Source of the DNA: Pseudoselenomonas ruminantium
GTDB taxonomy: Bacteria > Bacillota > Negativicutes > Selenomonadales > Selenomonadaceae
DNA: 8,878 nucleotides
Direction of reading: 5' to 3'
Assembly: GCA_002448495.1 (NCBI GenBank)
Contig: DJYL01000053.1
Location: 1 to 8,878, forward strand
Both the position numbers and the translations under genes were made by a program. This document shows positions 6,137 through 8,878 of the stretch, one piece after another (the first letter of the stretch is position 1; each line of letters begins with the position of its first letter). Under the pieces are notes generated by a model that was given only the letters and a program-made list of their open reading frames with translations, ran no database searches and was not told the origin of the DNA.

Positions 6137-7153
6137 TCAGCCAAGCTCCTCAATCTTTTCTAAAACCTGTTCCACTGTGATATTTTGCAGGCAGTCGAAA
6201 TTCTTCGGACAGGCCCGTTTCCAGCAGTATCGGCAGGGACGGTCAACTTCTATCGCATTTTCCAGCTGTCCATAAGGGCCGTTGCGGTTGGCATCGGTGG
6301 GGCCCATGAGCATAATGGTTTTCGTGCCCATGCCCGCAGACAGATGCACGGGGCCGGTATCGCCGCCTACAGTCAGGCGGGCATTTTGCAGGATATAGGT
6401 AAGCTGCTTAAAATTCGTTCTGCCCACCAAATTCAAGGGCGGCACCTCACTATAGGAACAGATTTCCGCCGCCCGCTGTTCATCGACTACACCGCCGCCC
6501 ACCAGCACAGGAATAAGTTTCCGGTCATAGAGCTTATCGGCAAGCCTTGCAAAATTCTCCGCCGGCCAGCGTTTATTGGGCCAGTTGGCACCAATCGCCA
6601 GCACCACATAAGGATTAGCCATATTGGCTCCTGCCTGGGCAAAAATTTTTTGAGCAAGGTCAGCTTCTCTTTCCGGCACCTCCAAGGTAAAGCGCACTTC
6701 CTTTACCGGACAGCCCAAAGCCCTTGCCACATCCAGATAACGCTCGACAATATGCCCGTTAGCATTAGGGCCGATTACGGGCTTAGAGATTTTATCGCTG
6801 AGTTCCCGCATATTGCACATGCCCAGCTTCACCGGAGCCTGACCTAATCTGGCAATGGCTGCCGACTTGAATAACCCCTGTAAATCCAGCACGGCATCAT
6901 AACGGCGCTGACGTATTTTGCGTTTCATGGGGCCGTATTCTCGTAAAAAGCCCCCCAAGGACTTAAATTTCTTTTTCTCAAAGAGAATAACCTCGTCAAT
7001 ATAGGGACTCATATTAACCAAATCAAAGGCCGGTGGTTCCACCACCCAGGTGATATGACAGTCGGGATATGCCTCTTTTAGAGCATAGGCCACAGGCAGG
7101 GCATGAATTACGTCACCTATGGCGCTTAATTTGACAATTAAAAAGTTCTTCAT
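6137..7153 (-). CDS. Family-9 glycosyltransferase, LPS heptosyltransferase of the WaaC type
   Basis: A 338-residue GT9 enzyme expected to add heptose, perhaps the first one, to the Kdo-lipid A core. KNFLIVKLSAIGDVIHALP (2-20) with Asp14 corresponds to the WaaC N-terminus, whose equivalent Asp13 is catalytic. WVVEP (36-40), YDAVLDLQGLFKSA (85-98), IGANWPNKRWP (187-197), LVGGG (217-221) and VGGDTGPVHLSAG (262-274) follow in the usual order. The length suits WaaC (about 320). The resemblance to WaaC is clearer than to WaaF, but GT9 subgroups are hard to separate by eye and the acceptor is inferred. Near the C-terminus Cys307, 310, 315 and 321 form a C-x2-C-x4-C-x5-C cluster, echoed in the next gene. 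ATG at 7153 follows the hldC stop by four bases and has only a weak AAAGAG/AAGAAA-type binding site, so it may depend on coupling to hldC. Confidence 0.88.
   Translation of the reverse strand: MKNFLIVKLSAIGDVIHALPVAYALKEAYPDCHITWVVEPPAFDLVNMSPYIDEVILFEKKKFKSLGGFLREYGPMKRKIRQRRYDAVLDLQGLFKSAAIARLGQAPVKLGMCNMRELSDKISKPVIGPNANGHIVERYLDVARALGCPVKEVRFTLEVPEREADLAQKIFAQAGANMANPYVVLAIGANWPNKRWPAENFARLADKLYDRKLIPVLVGGGVVDEQRAAEICSYSEVPPLNLVGRTNFKQLTYILQNARLTVGGDTGPVHLSAGMGTKTIMLMGPTDANRNGPYGQLENAIEVDRPCRYCWKRACPKNFDCLQNITVEQVLEKIEELG
6146..6151 (-). promoter_or_regulatory. Ribosome binding site supporting the GTG start at 6135
   Basis: GAGGAG on the minus strand lies ten bases before GTG at 6135, within the last codons (Glu-Glu) of the upstream heptosyltransferase gene. 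The alternative TTG at 6153 overlaps this element and has no comparable match upstream. The spacing is on the long side, so the start is likely rather than certain. Confidence 0.5.
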
Positions 7154-7157
7154 TTTC

Positions 7158-7619
7158 TTAACTCTTTATCTTCTTAATTATATTGGTTGTCGAACGGCCT
7201 TCTACCATATCAATAAAAGCCACCCTGCCGCCATAGCTTTGCACGATTTTGGCTTCCGGCAGAGTGTCCAATGTATAATCGCCGCCTTTAACATAAACGT
7301 CGGGTTTTACTTCGGCGATAACCGCTTCCGCTGTCTGCTCACCAAACAGCACCACATAGTCTACTGCCCGCAGGGCACCAACGACCTTGGCCCTGTCCAG
7401 TTCGCTGTTAATGGGGCGTTCCGGCCCTTTCAGGCGGCGTACGGATTCATCCGTATTCAGTCCTAAAACCAGTACATCCCCCTGTGCCTTGGCTGCCTCC
7501 AAATAGGTCACATGCCCTGCATGCAGGATATCAAAGCAGCCATTGGTGAAAACCACTTTTTGTCCTCCCTGACGGAGGATTTCACAAAATTTCGCTATAT
7601 CTTTACGTGCAACTAACAT
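7158..7619 (-). CDS. hldC: D-glycero-beta-D-manno-heptose 1-phosphate adenylyltransferase (HldC, C-terminal domain of HldE)
   Basis: A 153-residue nucleotidyltransferase that joins AMP from ATP to heptose 1-phosphate, giving ADP-D-glycero-D-manno-heptose. The cytidylyltransferase-like signature TNGCFDILHAGH (25-36) contains the HxGH nucleotide-binding motif at His33 to His36. LNTDESVRRLKGPERPI (54-70), PDVYVKGGDYT (106-116) and GRSTTNII (141-148) are typical of RfaE2/HldC. Its size is that of stand-alone HldC, in contrast to enterobacteria where it is fused to the kinase. ATG at 7619 is preceded by AAAGGAG at a seven-base spacing. It lies 11 bases after the divergent kinase, the arrangement expected for a split hldE. 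Confidence 0.95.
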   Translation of the reverse strand: MLVARKDIAKFCEILRQGGQKVVFTNGCFDILHAGHVTYLEAAKAQGDVLVLGLNTDESVRRLKGPERPINSELDRAKVVGALRAVDYVVLFGEQTAEAVIAEVKPDVYVKGGDYTLDTLPEAKIVQSYGGRVAFIDMVEGRSTTNIIKKIKS

Positions 7620-7630
7620 CTTTTACTCCT

Positions 7631-8617
7631 TTAATGCAGGACACGGCGCAGTTCTTCTGCGGATACCGTTGCGGTTCCCAGCTTGCGTACGGCGATACCA
7701 CTGGCAATATTGCTGAGTTCTGCCGCCCTCGCCGGCTCTACACCTGCAGCCAAAGCCAAAATCACCGTGGATACGCAGGTATCACCGGCGCCGGACACAT
7801 CAAAGACCTCACTCTTGTCGGACACGGGAATATCATGAATGGCTCCGTCCTTTTCCAACAGTACCATACCTTTTTCACCACGGGTAACCAATACCCCGTC
7901 AGCATTTAATTCTTCCAAAAGTTCCTGTCCGGCTGTGAAAATGCTTTCATCATCGGTAAGTTCACGGCCAACCGCCGCCGCCAGTTCCGCATCATTCTGC
8001 TTCACATAGCCAATATCCTTGAAGCGGTGTATATCATAACGGCTGTCCACCATGCTCGGAATATCATGCTCACGGCAATAGGAGATAATCTGCTGCTGCA
8101 GTTTTTCCGTAATCGTGCCGGAACCATAATCACTTAAAACCACGCCGTCAATTTTGGGCAGCAGCCCCTTGATATACTGGCTGATCTGGCTTTCATGCGC
8201 CTTCTGCATGGGCTTGTCGCTTTCCTTGTCGATGCGGACAATCTGCTGGCTCACGGTAGCCCGTCCGCCCGCAATAACGCGGGTCTTGGAGATGGTCGGA
8301 CGCTTTTCATCACAGAACAGCCCCTCAGTATGAGCACCATTCTTCTCCAAGGCTTCTTTCAGCCCCTTGGCGGCACTATCCAGCCCCAAAAGCCCTACGG
8401 CAAAGACATTGCCTCCTAAGGTCGCCACGTTGTTGACCACATTGGCAGCACCACCGGCCACTACTTTTTCGCCGGCCTGTTGCAGCACTAACACGGGTGC
8501 TTCGCGGGAGATACGCGAGATGCGGCCATCTAAATAAATATCAGCAACCATATCCCCGATAACGAGGATATTTTTGCCTTGAATTTCGTCAATTATACTT
8601 GCTAATTCCTGTTTCAT
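7631..8617 (-). CDS. PfkB-family kinase, divergent HldA-like (heptose-7-phosphate kinase family)
   Basis: A 328-residue ribokinase-family sugar kinase related to the HldE kinase domain. Conserved parts are VIGDMVADIYLDG (19-31), SRISREAPVLV (34-44), GGAANVVNNVATLG (55-68), IVRIDKES (126-133), LSDYGSGT (161-168), VTRGEKGMVLL (244-254), FDVSGAGDT (272-280) with catalytic Asp279, and RKLGT (311-315). It differs from the canonical enzyme at 3976-4953 at likely sugar and nucleotide contacts: the VDPKGT motif is VDSRYD (190-195), TPNFKEL is KQNDAEL (206-212), and LRLDFEE is IVRIDKE. Position just ahead of hldC suggests it makes the 1-phosphate that HldC uses, but a second, better-conserved kinase exists in the same operon. 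It may therefore act on another sugar phosphate, or be a redundant HldA. ATG at 8617 is 21 bases after the preceding stop; the GC-rich AAGG elements ahead of it give a moderate binding site. Confidence 0.85.
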   Translation of the reverse strand: MKQELASIIDEIQGKNILVIGDMVADIYLDGRISRISREAPVLVLQQAGEKVVAGGAANVVNNVATLGGNVFAVGLLGLDSAAKGLKEALEKNGAHTEGLFCDEKRPTISKTRVIAGGRATVSQQIVRIDKESDKPMQKAHESQISQYIKGLLPKIDGVVLSDYGSGTITEKLQQQIISYCREHDIPSMVDSRYDIHRFKDIGYVKQNDAELAAAVGRELTDDESIFTAGQELLEELNADGVLVTRGEKGMVLLEKDGAIHDIPVSDKSEVFDVSGAGDTCVSTVILALAAGVEPARAAELSNIASGIAVRKLGTATVSAEELRRVLH

Positions 8618-8638
8618 ACCTTACCATCCTTGCGGAAA

Positions 8639-8878
8639 TTACCACGGAGTGAACTGCCAGCGTATATTCCACGCATTATCCTTTGATTTATAACGGACAA
8701 TCATCTGCGAGCAGTGCAGATCGTGATACCAGTAATAGTCGATATTTTTCCAGATTTTGTGATCCAAATCATACTTCGTGCCCACAGCAAGACGATTCAG
8801 CTCATCGATGCGATAGCTGAAACCAGCTTCCAATTTCTTGGAGTAATCATCGGTATTGTATTTGAACAGGCTGTTATC
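8639..8878 (-). CDS. lptD: Outer-membrane beta-barrel C-terminus, probably LPS-assembly protein LptD; cut by window edge
   Basis: The minus strand is open from the window edge to TAA at 8639, giving 79 residues with no start inside. The fragment alternates polar and hydrophobic or aromatic residues as transmembrane beta strands do (LEAGFSYRIDELNRLAVGTK, then YRSK-like VRYKSKDNAWNIRWQF) and ends in Phe-Thr-Pro-Trp, an aromatic C-terminus as used for BAM-dependent barrel insertion. A Cys at fragment residue 56 sits about 24 residues from the end; LptD of E. coli also carries C-terminal cysteines. Together with a heptose/LPS-core operon directly downstream, LptD (OstA/Imp) is the best fit: it would place finished LPS in the outer leaflet. 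The fragment is short, so another barrel protein cannot be excluded. A TTG at 8833 is internal, not a start. Confidence 0.6.
   Translation of the reverse strand, partial: DNSLFKYNTDDYSKKLEAGFSYRIDELNRLAVGTKYDLDHKIWKNIDYYWYHDLHCSQMIVRYKSKDNAWNIRWQFTPW

Noticed and set aside
6136..6153. TTG at 6153 as the start of the second heptosyltransferase, overlapping the first by 17 bases
   Set aside because: It lacks an upstream binding site, overlaps the GAGGAG element itself and adds six residues not expected in the family; GTG at 6135 is better supported.
6185..6847. A 220-codon open frame on the plus strand
   Set aside because: It is antisense to the WaaC-type heptosyltransferase and shows no domain or ribosome binding site support.
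8639..8833. A separate 64-residue small protein starting at TTG 8833
   Set aside because: The frame stays open to the window edge, and the sequence is a beta-barrel C-terminus, so this is the end of a larger gene.

Overview
The window reads as part of the chromosome of a diderm Firmicute of the Negativicutes, most likely a Selenomonas- or Mitsuokella-like member of the Selenomonadaceae. This is an inference. The gene content is that of an organism that makes lipopolysaccharide (LPS), yet the genes carry strong AGGAGG-type ribosome binding sites and a lactate permease lies next door. No 16S or other taxonomic marker is present.

Everything is on the minus strand, so biological order runs from high to low coordinates. 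From 8878 down to 441 there is one tightly packed run: the C-terminus of an outer-membrane barrel, probably LptD; a divergent HldA-like heptose kinase; the adenylyltransferase HldC; two family-9 glycosyltransferases (heptosyltransferases); a second, canonical HldA kinase; the epimerase HldD; the phosphatase GmhB; and a five-helix membrane protein with a sulfatase/LtaS-type extracytoplasmic domain. Gaps are 21 bases or less, two are a single base, and gmhB starts inside hldD. The run therefore looks like one translationally coupled operon whose promoter lies outside the window. After an 84-base gap with no visible terminator comes the first 118 codons of an L-lactate permease, running off the left edge.

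Together the genes give almost the whole ADP-heptose route: kinase (HldA), 1,7-bisphosphate phosphatase (GmhB), adenylyltransferase (HldC) and C6-epimerase (HldD). The two transferases would use the product to build the inner core. Sedoheptulose-7-phosphate isomerase (GmhA) is not in the window. The membrane sulfatase-fold enzyme is a plausible decorator of that core, for example with phosphoethanolamine or phosphoglycerol.

The points most worth a second look are the two clearly different HldA-type kinases in one operon, the membrane sulfatase-fold enzyme with a Ser-Arg-Pro-Ser-Leu active-site motif and distinctly lower GC than its neighbours, and the hidden TTG start of gmhB. I see no RNA genes, CRISPR arrays, insertion sequences or attachment sites.
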